Shown one piece after another: positions 1-10,374 of a stretch of DNA of 64,000 bases (positions within the stretch are counted from its first letter, which is position 1; the number at the start of each line of letters is the position of its first letter). The notes under the pieces were generated by a model. The model had not been told where the DNA came from, searched no databases, and saw only the letters and a list, made by a program, of their open reading frames with translations. The position numbers were made by a program, and so were the translations under genes. Source of the stretch: Mikania micrantha (Eukaryota > Streptophyta > Magnoliopsida > Asterales > Asteraceae); contig CM018688.1 in assembly GCA_009363875.1 (NCBI GenBank), positions 63,093,001 through 63,157,000 of the forward strand. Reading direction: 5' to 3'.

Positions 1-268
1 GCTATAATTTAGTTTTGTTCCACCTCACATACGTTTATGCAACTAATATCACATCAAGTACATATATGTTTCAACAGTATGTTGTCTGACATGTTTCAGA
101 CTGTTAAAATCTAAGGTTTCAGTCAAATTCAGACAATCGTATAATAGTTTCATGCTAATCAAATGTATAAATAGTCTAAACATAGTTTAACGAAATGTGT
201 ACCTGAATCACTGTACATGTTTACTGTTACTATCACTGTTCCGGCACGCGTTCGGCACTGATGTTACA
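1..268 (-). repeat. 3' LTR of Tek-A, first 268 bp only
   Basis: This is the U3 start of the 3' LTR, reading from 268 leftward, matching 9407-9674 with one substitution. It directly follows the polypurine tract, which fixes the LTR boundary at 268. The rest of the LTR lies outside the window. Confidence 0.95.
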
Positions 269-304
269 GTCTCCCCTTGTTAGAGAAATTTCGTCCCGAA
301 ATTT
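269..304 (-). promoter_or_regulatory. Polypurine tract and conserved pre-PPT palindrome of Tek-A
   Basis: In sense orientation the purine run aacaaggggagac (complement of 269-281) abuts the LTR start and is the expected plus-strand primer. Immediately upstream is a perfect palindrome at 286-304 with 8-bp arms aaatttcg and cgaaattt around a 3-base loop. The same palindrome and spacing recur in Tek-C (44858-44876), Tek-D (57248-57266) and F (20786-20804). Confidence 0.85.
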
Positions 305-494
305 AAGACTCGTTATTCGGTACGACTTCCTCAGCAAAGAGTTGGGGATACTTGTTTCTCATGTGATCTTCACGTTCCCAAGTAAAATCAGGTCCGCGCT
401 TTGAGTTCCAACGAACTTTAACAATAGGAATACGACTTCGTCTCAGTTGCTTGACCTTACGATCCATAATCTCCAATGGTTCTTCAACAAAACG
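303..494 (-). pseudogene. Chromodomain tail of Tek-A pol, cut off by an in-frame stop
   Basis: The reading frame of the 1502-codon polyprotein continues for 63 codons beyond its TAA (495-497) and ends at a TAA at 303-305, the same terminus as in Tek-C. The segment holds a chromodomain-like core (IVKVRW, FTWERED, YPQLF), a module that in chromoviruses is fused to integrase and can bias integration toward marked chromatin. In this copy translation would stop just before it. Apart from this stop the coding region is open, so this is either a recent mutation or a variant without the module. Confidence 0.8.
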
Positions 495-3400
495 TTAGTT
501 TTCATCCAATTGAATCTCTTCAATTGGTATGATAAGAGTTTCATCAGCAAGGCATTTCTTCAAGTTTGAGACGTGAAACACGTCATGTACACCACTAAGC
601 TCATCCGGTAAGCTCAATCTGTATGCTACAGGACCAATACGTTCGATAATCTCGAACGGTCCTACGTATCGTGGTGTCAGTTTGCCTTTCTTTGCGAATC
701 GAACTACGCCCTTCCATGGGGAAACCTTTAACATAACACGATCTCCCACTTGGAATTCCAACGGCTTGCGCCGTTTATCAGCATAGCTCTTTTGTCTACT
801 TCGTGTTGCTTGTAGTCTTTGCTGTATCTGAGCAATCTTGTCTGTAGTTTCTTGAATAAGTTCTGGCCCAGTGATACGATTATCTCCCACTTCCGACCAA
901 CAGATCGGTGACCGACATTTGCGACCATAAAGAGCCTCGAATGGGGCACAACTGATGCTGCTGTGATAACTGTTGTTGTAGGAGAACTCGATTAGTGGCA
1001 AGTGGGAATCCCAATTACCACCGAAGTCTAGAACACAAGTTCTTAACATATCCTCCAGGGTTTGGATAGTACGTTCGCTTTGACCATCCGTTTGTGGATG
1101 ATAAGCCGTACTCAAGTTTAATTGCTTCCCTAGAGATTTCTGCAATGATTGCCAGAACCTTGATGTAAATCTGCTATCACGATCCGAAATGATAGACAAT
1201 GGCACACCATGGCGCACCACTATCTCATCGATGTAAAGCTTCGCTAGTTTATCCATCGTGTAAGTTTCTCGCATTGGCAAGAAATGAGCAGACTTGGTTA
1301 ATCGGTCAATGATAACCCAAATGGTATCATGTCCACTGGAAGTGCGGGGTAGCTTGGTAACAAAGTCCATAGCTATCTGTTCCCACTTCCAAAGTGGAAT
1401 TTCAGGCTGTTCCAGTAAACCAGATGGTTTCTGGTGTTCTGCCTTCACCTTAGCACACGTAAGGCATCTACCAACATACTCAGCTATGTCTTTCTTCATA
1501 CCCGGCCACCAATAAAATGCACGTAAGTCTTGGTACCTTTTATCAGCACCGGGATGCACAGAGTACTTGGTTTTGTGTGCTTCATCAAGAATAAGTTTCC
1601 TTAACTCATCTACTGCAGGAATCCAGATACGATCCTTGAAGTAAACGAGTCCATCGGGTTTTGTTTCCAAATGTTTCTCCACACCGCAATCTAAGTCTTT
1701 CTTCAAGTTTCCTCGTTCAATTGCTTCCTGTTGTGCTTGCCTAATGTGATTGTGTAAACTCGTCTGCACAGTCATTCCCATTGCTCTGATGCGCAAGGGT
1801 TTGACCCGTTCCTTCCGGCTCAAGGCATCAGCAACAACGTTTGCCTTGCCCGGATGGTACTTAATCACACAGTCATAGTCATTCAGAAGCTCAACCCAAC
1901 GTCGCTGTCGCATATTGAGTTCCTTCTGATCGAATATGTGTTGCAGACTTTTGTGGTCTGTAAATATGGTACACTTGGTTCCATATAAGTAATGCCTCCA
2001 GATCTTCAGTGCAAACACCACTGCTCCCAATTCCAGATCATGAGTTGTGTAGTTCTTCTCATGAATTTTTAATTGTCTCGAAGCGTAGGCAATGACTTTG
2101 TCCCGCTGCATAAGTACACAGCCAAGTCCCTGATGAGATGCATCACAATAAACAACAAAGTCATCACAACCATCTGGGAGAGATAAGATCGGAGCATCAC
2201 ATAGCTTTTGTTTCAATGTCTGAAAGGCTTCTTCTTGTTTTTGTTCCCAAATGAATGGTTCGCTTTTCTGTGTTAGCTTCGTGAGTGGCAGAGCTATCTT
2301 AGAAAAGTTCGAGATGAACCTTCTGTAATAGCCTGCTAAGCCTAGAAAAGAACGTATCTCCGTAGGTGTCTTCGGAGTGTCCCAATCTTTTATTGCCTCT
2401 ATATTGGCAGGATCAACGTGAATTCCCTCACTGTTAACAACGTGGCCTAGGAATTGAACCTCTTTTAACCAAAACTCACACTTAGAGAATTTGGCATAGA
2501 GTTTCTCTTCCTTTAACAGTTCCAAGATCGTTCTCAGATGTTGCTCGTGTTCTGCTTTGCTTTTAGAATAGATCAATATGTCATCAATGAAAACAATGAC
2601 AAATTGATCTAAGTACGGCTTACACACACGATTCATGGGATCCATGAAAACCGCGGGTGCATTCGTCAAACCAAAAGGCATCACCATGAATTCGTAATGC
2701 CCGTATCTGGTACGAAACGTCGTCTTCGGTATGTCTTCGTCTTGTACTCTGAGCTGATGGTATCCAGAACGTAGATCAATCTTTGAAAAGTATTGAGCTC
2801 CTTGCAATTGATCAAACAAATCATCAATCCTCGGTAATGGATACCGATTCTTGATAGTTAGTTTGTTTAACTCCCTGTAATCTATGCACATCCGAAAGGA
2901 TCCATCCTTCTTTTTCACGAACAGAACCGGAGCTCCCCAGGGTGAGTAGCTCGGTCGGATGAAACCTTTATCAAGTAATTCCTGTAGTTGGTTGGATAAT
3001 TCCTGCATCTCCGAAGGTGCTAACCTGTAAGGAGATTTAGCAACAGGTGTTGCTCCAGGAATTAGATCGATACGAAACTCTACCGGTCGCACAGGAGGCA
3101 AACCAGGTAGATCTTCAGGAAACACCTCAGGATATTCTTTCACTATCGGTACGCCTTGTAATGTTTTCTTGTCTTTGTCTTTCTCTACCACATGAGCCAA
3201 GAATGCTATGCACTTCTTTTGCAGACACTTACGCGCTTTTATGCATGAAATGATCTTTACGTTTCTCTTTGCTTGATCCCCACGAACTTCCAATACACGA
3301 TCGTTCGTTACTGGAATCCGAAGTAGCTTCTCGGAACAGACAACTTCCACTCGATTGAGTGAAAGCCAATCCATCCCCACGATGATATCGAAACTGCCCA

Positions 3401-5003
3401 ACTCCATCGGTAACAAGTCGATGGAAAATATATGATCTATAAGTGTAAGTGGGCAGTTCCTAAGTATAGTGCTAACAGTAACTTGTTTTCCATTCGCTAC
3501 CTCAATAATGTATGGGGAATCTAATGTTTCTTCAGTAAGACTAAGTTGTCGTGCAAAATCAGATGAAATAAAACTCTGGTCTACACCAGTATCAAATAGT
3601 ATGGATGCATAAGAGTCATGTAAAAGAAATGTACCAGTGACCACATTAGGGTCCTGACGTGCAGCATTGGCTCCGATGACAAAAGCTCTTCCACGAGGTG
3701 CTTGTGCTCCAGCTTGCACCTTCTTTGGACAGTTGCGAGAGAAGTGACCTGTTTCCCTGCAATTGTAACAGTCTCTGTTGTTGTTGTTGCCTGGGTTCTG
3801 TGGTGGTGGTGGAGGTAGTGCTCTTGTTGCAGTGTTGGTTGCTTGATTCACCGCAAAGCGACATTTGTTAACCCAGTGGCCAAATCGACCACAGTTTGTG
3901 CACTTCCTGCATTGAGCACCGGCAGGATGATGATACTTGCAGTTTGTGCACTGGGGATATTCCCCTCCATAACCCCTAGTAGCAGGGTTGACAGGTGCTG
4001 CAGGTGCCTGTCTCAAAGGAGTGACGGCCGCATGGTTCTTTACGACCTTCTGTTTCTTTTTCTGGTGGTACTCAGGTTTCTTTGATGTTGTCTCCTTGGC
4101 TTTTCCAGCTTCATCTTTTAAAACTCCAGACTTTACCATTACTTTGGTAAGCTTAGTAGAGAGGGAAATGGCTGACTCCAAAGTAGCAGGATATGAAGCC
4201 AGTACAACGCTTTGTATACATGAAGGTAATCCTGCCACATAGCGATCAATTAGTTTCTCCAAGGTCGGTACCATTTCTGGCACCAGGGCTACCAGTTCAT
4301 GATAGCGATTGGTAAAAGTCATATGATCAGCTCCCTTCATCTCATGATTCGAGAGCTCAATCTCCAGTTGTTGTAGTTCATGTTTCGGGCAAAACTCATT
4401 CCTCAGAAGAAGCTTAAATTCTGCCCAGGGCATCGCCATTGCTTCATCTCTTCCCTTAGCCCTGATCTGTGCGTTCCACCATGTTAGAGCTCGCTTGCTG
4501 AATGAGCCAGCTGCATAGCGAACCTTATGGTGTTCTGGACAGCTGCTAATGTCCAGAGTGTTCTCCATTTTCTCTAGCCATTGGATTAATCCAACAGCTC
4601 CTTCAACTCCAGTGAAACTAGGAGGTTTGCATCCTACAAAGGATTTGTAGGAGCAATCAGACGTATGACCAGTGTTTCCACTAGCCTCTCCGGTGGTATG
4701 GGCAGAGGTGTTGCCATGCCCCTGAATCCGGTTTATCATCTCTGGGATGACCTCTTTCAGTTGGCTTGTCAGTTGGGTACTCAGCAGTGTCGCCAAGGCG
4801 ATGGTAGCAGGATCTAATGTCTGAGCAGTGCTTGAACCCGGTGGTGGAGAGTGTGGAGGAGGTGGAGGTGGCGGTGGTGAATCCGGTGGTGTAGGAGTCG
4901 AAGAGTGAGGAGCAGAGACTTGCGGAGTAGGTTGTTTTCTCGGCGGCATTCTGATCATAACCAAAAGAATTTGGTTAGTGCAATGATCGAATGCAGAAAA
5001 CAT
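495..5003 (-). CDS. gag-pol: Gag-Pol polyprotein of Tek-A (Ty3/gypsy, Tekay-like)
   Basis: One uninterrupted frame of 1502 codons. Order seen: proline-rich N-terminus; capsid-like retrotransposon gag domain (about residues 110-290); zinc knuckle [14 protein letters not shown] and a second, [14 protein letters not shown] (about 365-425); aspartic protease with DTG in [10 protein letters not shown] (about 471); reverse transcriptase with FIDDILIY (about 804); RNase H ([16 protein letters not shown]); integrase with an H/H/C/C zinc site ([18 protein letters not shown]) and acidic residues in [15 protein letters not shown] and DGQSERT; then a GPF-type domain ([16 protein letters not shown]). All catalytic residues appear present. 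The true start is probably the ATG at 4958 or 4949 (MIRM, MPPRK), since Tek-C and Tek-D begin there; the first 15 codons read into the leader. A stop at 495-497 removes the chromodomain. Confidence 0.95.
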   Translation of the reverse strand: MFSAFDHCTNQILLVMIRMPPRKQPTPQVSAPHSSTPTPPDSPPPPPPPPHSPPPGSSTAQTLDPATIALATLLSTQLTSQLKEVIPEMINRIQGHGNTSAHTTGEASGNTGHTSDCSYKSFVGCKPPSFTGVEGAVGLIQWLEKMENTLDISSCPEHHKVRYAAGSFSKRALTWWNAQIRAKGRDEAMAMPWAEFKLLLRNEFCPKHELQQLEIELSNHEMKGADHMTFTNRYHELVALVPEMVPTLEKLIDRYVAGLPSCIQSVVLASYPATLESAISLSTKLTKVMVKSGVLKDEAGKAKETTSKKPEYHQKKKQKVVKNHAAVTPLRQAPAAPVNPATRGYGGEYPQCTNCKYHHPAGAQCRKCTNCGRFGHWVNKCRFAVNQATNTATRALPPPPPQNPGNNNNRDCYNCRETGHFSRNCPKKVQAGAQAPRGRAFVIGANAARQDPNVVTGTFLLHDSYASILFDTGVDQSFISSDFARQLSLTEETLDSPYIIEVANGKQVTVSTILRNCPLTLIDHIFSIDLLPMELGSFDIIVGMDWLSLNRVEVVCSEKLLRIPVTNDRVLEVRGDQAKRNVKIISCIKARKCLQKKCIAFLAHVVEKDKDKKTLQGVPIVKEYPEVFPEDLPGLPPVRPVEFRIDLIPGATPVAKSPYRLAPSEMQELSNQLQELLDKGFIRPSYSPWGAPVLFVKKKDGSFRMCIDYRELNKLTIKNRYPLPRIDDLFDQLQGAQYFSKIDLRSGYHQLRVQDEDIPKTTFRTRYGHYEFMVMPFGLTNAPAVFMDPMNRVCKPYLDQFVIVFIDDILIYSKSKAEHEQHLRTILELLKEEKLYAKFSKCEFWLKEVQFLGHVVNSEGIHVDPANIEAIKDWDTPKTPTEIRSFLGLAGYYRRFISNFSKIALPLTKLTQKSEPFIWEQKQEEAFQTLKQKLCDAPILSLPDGCDDFVVYCDASHQGLGCVLMQRDKVIAYASRQLKIHEKNYTTHDLELGAVVFALKIWRHYLYGTKCTIFTDHKSLQHIFDQKELNMRQRRWVELLNDYDCVIKYHPGKANVVADALSRKERVKPLRIRAMGMTVQTSLHNHIRQAQQEAIERGNLKKDLDCGVEKHLETKPDGLVYFKDRIWIPAVDELRKLILDEAHKTKYSVHPGADKRYQDLRAFYWWPGMKKDIAEYVGRCLTCAKVKAEHQKPSGLLEQPEIPLWKWEQIAMDFVTKLPRTSSGHDTIWVIIDRLTKSAHFLPMRETYTMDKLAKLYIDEIVVRHGVPLSIISDRDSRFTSRFWQSLQKSLGKQLNLSTAYHPQTDGQSERTIQTLEDMLRTCVLDFGGNWDSHLPLIEFSYNNSYHSSISCAPFEALYGRKCRSPICWSEVGDNRITGPELIQETTDKIAQIQQRLQATRSRQKSYADKRRKPLEFQVGDRVMLKVSPWKGVVRFAKKGKLTPRYVGPFEIIERIGPVAYRLSLPDELSGVHDVFHVSNLKKCLADETLIIPIEEIQLDEN

Positions 5004-5103
5004 AATGCAAACTTAAGTCTTAAGTTCTCTACATGAGGGTCCCTAAGTTATAGTCTAGGCCAAACCGTTTAAGTAAATGACCTATTATTCTCTATAACCT
5101 TGA

Positions 5104-5115
5104 GCTCTGATACCA
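5104..5115 (-). other. Primer binding site of Tek-A (initiator Met tRNA type)
   Basis: Sense-strand TGGTATCAGAGC lies 3 bases after the LTR end (5119). It fits the 3' end of plant initiator methionine tRNA, the usual primer of Tekay-type elements. Confidence 0.9.
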
Positions 5116-5875
5116 ATCTGTCACACCCCAAGCCGGCGGGGTTGGATCGGAGTCCCCGTCGGGCGGAAGGTTCCCGGGGCGTGATATCGTGGATGATAAT
5201 CATGATGATCAGATTGTTTACATAGCATCAACGTTTAAGAATATCTAAAGCACAATCAAATGATATGTAGGATTACAAAGTTAAATTACAATAGCAATGT
5301 TCTGTAATTTAACTAAGTAAACCTAACCAAAAGAATAATGTATATATCTTGTATATGTACAAGATATCAAAAGTAATATGTGTCATCAACAAAAGTTGTG
5401 CTTCCCAAAAGTCTACTAGGTCCTCTATCTGGGCATCCTAGTATGTAAATCCAAGTGCTTATGCTTAAACCTGTTCTTCACCTGAGAAAGCATGTAAAAA
5501 GATCAAGTCAACACAACGGTTGGTGAGTTCATATAGTTTATAAGTTTAAAAATAGTTTCACAAACCTCCTTTGGTAAAACCTTAACCTCATTAACTCCAC
5601 TTGTAATATCCAAGTCGGTATGCTTATATATAGGGCATATATAAGGGAACAAGCCCTAGCCAACATCCCACCACATACTAACCCGAATATGACATTGTTG
5701 TTAATAATAATTAAGCATTTTACCTACCAAACAACTCAATCCTCATCAAAGCCTTTGTTATCTGTTTCAAAGTTTTCATGTCTATTGTACTCGTAAGTGT
5801 TAGTTCTCATCATGTTTATCAAGCATCATAGATTCACACACACATATTTTAGCAATTACATATCTCCTATAAGTA

Positions 5876-6420
5876 GACAAAAGCTCTAGAATACCAGAAG
5901 TTTAGCAATTACATGTCTCTTATATAGATAACAGCTTAGCATCCAACAAGTTCATGTTTAGCTTTTACATACCTCTTATAAGCCGACAAAAGCTCTGGAA
6001 TACCAGACGTTTAGCAATTATATGTCCCTTATAACCAGGTAATAGCCCCGTGACGTTACGTTTATGTTTAGCCTTTACATACCTCATATAAGCCGACACA
6101 AGCTCTGGAATATCCAGAAGTCTAGCAATTACGTGTCCCTTATAACCAGGTAATAGCCCCGTGACGTTACGTTTATGTTTAGCCTTTACATACCTCATAT
6201 AAGCCGACACAAGCTCTGGAATATCCAGAAGTCTAGCAATTACGTGTCCCTTATAACCAGGTAATAGCTTAGAATCGATACTTTCATGTTTAGCCTTTAC
6301 ATACCTCTTATAAGCCGACAAAAGCTCTGGAATATCCAGGAGTTTAGCAATTACATGTCCCTTATAACCAGGTAATAGCTGAGTATCATTATGTTTATGT
6401 TATTACATGTATCTCACCCC
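5876..6420 (-). repeat. Tandem repeat, about 111-bp unit, roughly 4 copies
   Basis: Units share segments such as tagcaattac, cttataaccaggtaatagc and cctttacatacctc. The two middle copies are almost identical and the outer copies are diverged and partly truncated. The period is a multiple of three, so a frame stays open through it (5965-6321 on the minus strand); that is a by-product of the repeat, not a gene. It lies within the predicted leader intron. Confidence 0.88.
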
Positions 6421-6514
6421 ATAGTTACAAGCTCTGGAATACCAGACGTTTAGCAATTACGTAGACTATGGTTAGATACATGTATGATGGCCTAGTAGCA
6501 TGTAATAGTTTCCA

Positions 6515-6765
6515 AACATCATATCTCATGTAATAGTATCAAGTCTCATGTAATCGAATCATGTCTCATGTTATTGAATCAAGTATCATGTATTTGTATC
6601 AAGTATCATGTATTTGTATCATGTCTCATGTAATTGAATCACATCTCATGTAATTGAATCAAGTATCATGTATTTGTATCCTGTTTCATGTAATTGAATC
6701 ACATCTCATGTACTTGTATCAAGCATCATGTATTTGTATCATGTTTCATGTAATTGAATCACATA
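6515..6765. repeat. 20-bp minisatellite, about 12-13 copies
   Basis: A regular 20-base period with units such as tcatgtaattgaatcacatc and tcatgtatttgtatcaagta. Two unit types alternate, suggesting amplification of a 40-bp dimer. It is confined to the Tek-A LTR and to its predicted intron. Confidence 0.9.
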
Positions 6766-7321
6766 ATCAACAATTGATTTTAAGCATCAAGCTTAAAGTA
6801 AAGGTTTCCATCATAATAAATCATGTTTATGTTTAAAGCATTAAGTAACATTTCAATAAAAATGTTTAACATGCTTCTCAGTCCCAAAGTAAAACAAATA
6901 AGTTTGAAAGGGGACAATGAACTCACCTTATGTCCGTAGTAGTTGACTATGTAAAGCAAGAGTACGCTCACTCTTTGTTTGATCTTGTTATGAGATTCAC
7001 GATCCTGAATTGATTTCATAATGTTGTATTTTATAAGTATATAAATTTGTAAGAATTTGTTGTGCACGTAAGTGTTAGTCCTAAAGTTGACTAACACTTA
7101 AGAATTTTGTTTATTATCCGGCCCTAATTATTTATTGTTCAAAATCCCATGGTTGCTCATTAGTTACAAGTTATCAATTGTATAATAGGCTTTCAAGCCT
7201 TTATGTAGTTTGTTTACGACTCGTTATTACTTTATAACAACAAGATGACATCCCATAATATCTTTATCCTTTGTTTTGATCATATCAAACATTCATTCTT
7301 GCGTTTGTTATTTACTTGAAT

Positions 7322-8030
7322 CCATTGGGCCGGATATTGTTGAGTCTCGTGAGTCACATGGGCCACTATTGGCCTCTTGAATATTTATTGATCTAACCAA
7401 AAGAGTTTGGCCCGAAAGGTTTAGGTTGGGCCTTCTTTGGGTAATGTGGGTCGATATGGCGAACATGGGCCACTTGGGCCAACATGGTCTACACTTTGAA
7501 ATCAAATGATTGGGTGTCCTATTGGGCCGAGTAAACTATTAGGCTACATGCTTCCATGAACTGAATAAGTGGGTCAAGACCAAATAAATTTGGGCTTGAC
7601 CATATTGGGCCAGCTTAGAGGCTGTTGGGCCACATAAAATACAACAATTTCAATATTTGAGTTGGGCTAATAAAGGGGTTGGGTCGGTTGTCATTCGGCC
7701 GAGTAATGTATTGTCTTGGGCCAAAACTATGTGGGCCGTTCTAAGTGATCTGGGCCGGAGGTTTTGGGGCCGGACGATCCCACCTGAAACAATTAACCAC
7801 CACGTTTTCTTGGACCGAATTTATTATGTATAAGCTAAATAAATGAAATGGGCTAGGTGAACTTAATTGGCCTCATACGAATGGGATTTGGGCTTGCCAC
7901 AGATGTGAGCCGAATTAGAGGGACATGGGCTACTCAATTGATTTGGGTTACTTTATACTAATTTGACCAAATTCGTATATTATGGGCTGTTAAAAGAAGT
8001 TGGGCTAAATCATTTGCAGTGGCCCGATTG
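7322..8030 (-). repeat. GGCCCA-motif array in the Tek-A leader
   Basis: About 18 copies of TGGGCC or TGGGCT on the plus strand (GGCCCA or AGCCCA in sense) at irregular spacing within about 700 bp, for example near 7326, 7358, 7466, 7607, 7716 and 7750. TGGGCY is the plant site II motif bound by TCP factors (known biology); any role here is inference. Similar but shorter zones lie at 12372-12720 and 59020-59180. Confidence 0.75.
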
Positions 8031-8039
8031 CAACATCAT

Positions 8040-8560
8040 GAATCTTTCAGCGAACCTAGTGGATATGGTTCGCCACATGTGCAAGGGTTCGGCAGAATTT
8101 TGACAAGCCAGGGTTCGTGGCTAAAGAAATCAATGGTTCGTCCCATGCTACAAGGCTCGTCCATGTGAGGGTTTGTCTCCATCGATGGTTCGTCTAGGGT
8201 TCGTGACATGAGTTGGAGTTGAGCTTAGGTGTCCAGGTTCGGCATGTCTATGAGGAGGAAGGTTCGCAACTTCTAAAGTTCTGATTTGGCACGACCAGGT
8301 TCGTATCCCTAAACAAGGTTCGCTGCATGACAGTTGGCTCAACAGGGTTCGTTCCTGGTTCGTCGAATAGGGCCTGTGTGAAGGTTCGTGAAACCTGCAT
8401 AGTTCGTCCCTGAAGTCACAAGTTCGGCCGGTTATCTTCACGAACCTGTAGAAGCTCGTCATCAGCAAGCATCTTTGAACCACAAATTAGTTCATCCTCA
8501 TACTGTGGTCGCATATTGACTGGTTCACGAGGTGTAGGGTGTGTGGGATATGACTTTGAG
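8040..8560 (-). repeat. CGAACC-motif array in the Tek-A leader
   Basis: About 20 copies of GGTTCG (plus strand; CGAACC in sense) separated by 15-35 unrelated bases. The spacers show no common period, so this is not a simple tandem repeat. Equivalent zones occur in Tek-C (43290-43785, 52190-52685), the Tek-D-like LTR (12720-13215) and Tek-D (58420-58990). Confidence 0.85.
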
Positions 8561-8856
8561 CCGAACACAATGATGGGTCGAGTACACATACGAAAACCCT
8601 AATTTCTGGAAACTTTATGGCATCATACCTTCGATTTCAGTGGATAAACCTTCCGATCTGCTGTACTTCCTTGTAGAGAAGGTCAAGATGGTCGTTTAGG
8701 CGCAAGAATCACGTGATTTGGTTAAGATTTGAGCTAGTTATGAAGCTCCAAAGTGTGTAAATGGTGATTTTTGGTGCTAGAGAGAGAAACGAACGGGAGA
8801 GGGTTTTTGAGAGAGAAAGGGTTTGTATTAAATGAGATAAATCATCTCATTTGAGG

Positions 8857-8864
8857 TTTAAATA
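8857..8864 (-). promoter_or_regulatory. TATA-like box of the Tek-A LTR promoter
   Basis: Sense tatttaaa in a C/G-rich context (gcggggtatttaaacc), followed within about 100 bp by a CT-rich stretch typical of plant transcription starts. The same arrangement is seen in the Tek-D-like LTR at about 13608-13616 and in Tek-D. Confidence 0.55.
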
Positions 8865-9242
8865 CCCCGCGGGTATTCGGGTTCGTTTCGGTTGCTCGGT
8901 TCGTAAGTTCGTCGCGTTTCCGGATTGTTACGCGACTTTTTCGTAATTTAAATAAAAAGAATATTTTTAGGATTTATAGAGTACAAATATTATCAGAAAA
9001 CATTTTAAATATCGTTACGTTAGATTTTATTTTTCGAATTATAACAGTTTACGCGTTTTGTTTAATTTTTCGCATTGAGCTAATTTGTTCGCGATTTAAT
9101 TTAAAATAGTTAAAGTTAAATTATTTTATGATGAGTTTCAAAATTGTAAAATAAGAAATATAATATTTCTTTAAATTTATGATCGTCGTATCGTTATACG
9201 TTTTCGTTATCGTTTCATCAGATCGCGTCACCATCGCGCGTA

Positions 9243-9373
9243 TTCGTTCGAATCGTCATTCGAACGAACACGTCGATGGTTTGGCTTTCTGATTCTTGTT
9301 TTCTATTGTTAAGTTATTATTTCAGAACGTTAAACTATCAGAATCATTCGTACAGATCGTCACCTATACGAAT
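9243..9373 (-). promoter_or_regulatory. Paired U3 palindromes carrying TGACGA cores (Tek-A)
   Basis: Palindrome 1 at 9243-9268 has 11-bp arms ttcgttcgaat and attcgaacgaa around cgtc. Palindrome 2 at 9346-9373 pairs attcgta with tacgaat-like ends around gatcgtcacc. In sense each is centred on TGACGA, close to the TGACG core recognised by TGA-type bZIP factors (known). The pair recurs in U3 of Tek-C, the 17780 LTR and Tek-D, which suggests a promoter module. Confidence 0.5.
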
Positions 9374-9674
9374 AACTCGTCGGTTTAGCATTCCGTAACA
9401 ATAACCGCTATAATTTAGTTTTGTTCCACCTCACATACGTTTATGCAACTAATATCACATCAAGTACATATATGTTTCAACAGTATGTTGTCTGACATGT
9501 TTCAGACTGTTAAACTCTAAGGTTTCAGTCAAATTCAGACAATCGTATAATAGTTTCATGCTAATCAAATGTATAAATAGTCTAAACATAGTTTAACGAA
9601 ATGTGTACCTGAATCACTGTACATGTTTACTGTTACTATCACTGTTCCGGCACGCGTTCGGCACTGATGTTACA

Positions 9675-10374
9675 GTTGGTGGTGGTAGATGAGGTTTAAT
9701 TGCCTCATTAAATGAGGGGTAAATACCCGGGTTCGTTCGGGTTCGTTCGGTTTCGCGTGGTTTCGCGTAAAAACGTCGGTTTCTCACTGTTTTCGTAACG
9801 AAACGATCCGGTTTTTAAAATAGAAGTCATAAAAATATTTTAGGTTGTGATTCGTAATAAATTAACTAAATATTTTTTATTTATTTTAAATTCTCAAAAA
9901 TATTTAATTTAATGTTCAAAATCGAATCGTACGGTAATCGCGCGTATTCGTTCGGACTGTCATCCGTACGAACACGGCGATAACTATACTTTTCAATTTT
10001 TTTTCTAATTATTAGATATCATTCAGAACGTTAAACTTCTAGATTTATTCGTACAGATCGTCACCTATACGAATAATCCGTCGGTTTAGTATTCACGTAA
10101 CAACATCCATAATGTTTTGTTCAGTAAAGCCTCATATACGTTTATACATAATAGAATCCTAACACATAATCACATGATGGTTTTGTATTGTCAGATAAAT
10201 ATCTGACTGATGAACCATAATTCTGAGCTTTGATTCTCTGAACCAAATCTGAACTGTGCTATGATACATGTAATGACAATGACATACGAATGATAACTGA
10301 AATATGTACCTGATTTACTGTTCATGTACTGTAGAGATCACTGTTCCGGTGACATTTCCAGCACTGATGTTACA
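9675..10374 (-). repeat. Tek-C-like LTR fragment (U3 end, 700 bp)
   Basis: It resembles 44163-44840 and 53063-53740, and its right end (gatgttaca at 10374) is the sense start of the LTR. Its left side is cut by Tek-A. Because the right neighbour is the interior of another LTR rather than a polypurine tract, this is the outer edge of a 5' LTR whose element continues beyond Tek-A to the left. Confidence 0.8.

Larger units (their letters stand above)
5482..6926 (-). other. Predicted leader intron inside the Tek-A LTR
   Basis: Sense donor taag/gtgagt (cut between 6927 and 6926) and acceptor ending tttctcag at 5482, preceded by a pyrimidine-rich stretch and TTGAC, a fit to the plant branch-point consensus YTRAY. 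Length 1445 bp. Equivalent signals lie at the same LTR position in Tek-C, Tek-D, E, F and G. Both tandem arrays of this LTR fall within the interval. No transcript evidence is available here. Confidence 0.55.
1..9674 (-). mobile_element. Tek-A: near-complete Ty3/gypsy chromovirus (Tekay/Del type), truncated by window edge
   Basis: A minus-strand LTR retrotransposon in the order 5' LTR (5119-9674), primer site (5104-5115), gag-pol (5003 down to 303), polypurine tract (269-284) and 3' LTR (268 down to 1, continuing outside the window). The LTR starts TGTAAC and ends GTGACA in sense orientation. The visible 268 bp of the 3' LTR match 9407-9674 with a single difference and no indel, so the insertion is recent. 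Single-frame gag-pol, a C-terminal chromodomain and very long LTRs point to the Tekay/Del chromovirus clade. The target duplication cannot be tested because the left flank is outside the window; the right flank is gttgg (9675-9679). Confidence 0.93.
5119..9674 (-). repeat. 5' LTR of Tek-A (4556 bp)
   Basis: Bounded by the primer site at 5115 and by the sense start TGTAACATCAG at 9674; termini are TG...CA. Reading in sense: U3 with two palindromes (9373-9243), TATA-like box (8864-8857), a CGAACC-motif zone (8560-8040), a GGCCCA-motif zone (8030-7322), a predicted splice donor (6926), tandem repeats (6765-5876), a predicted acceptor (5482) and the LTR end. U3 is only about 0.8 kb, so about 3.7 kb of the LTR would be transcribed leader. 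No ORF in it resembles a protein; the longest simply translates the tandem repeats. Confidence 0.93.

Noticed and set aside
5965..6321. 118-codon minus-strand frame with a repeated 37-residue unit
   Set aside because: It translates the 111-bp tandem repeat, whose length is a multiple of three. It sits in LTR leader and shows no family resemblance.
6515..6765. CRISPR-like appearance of regular 20-bp repeats
   Set aside because: Repeats are contiguous without unique spacers and lie in a plant LTR; it is a minisatellite.
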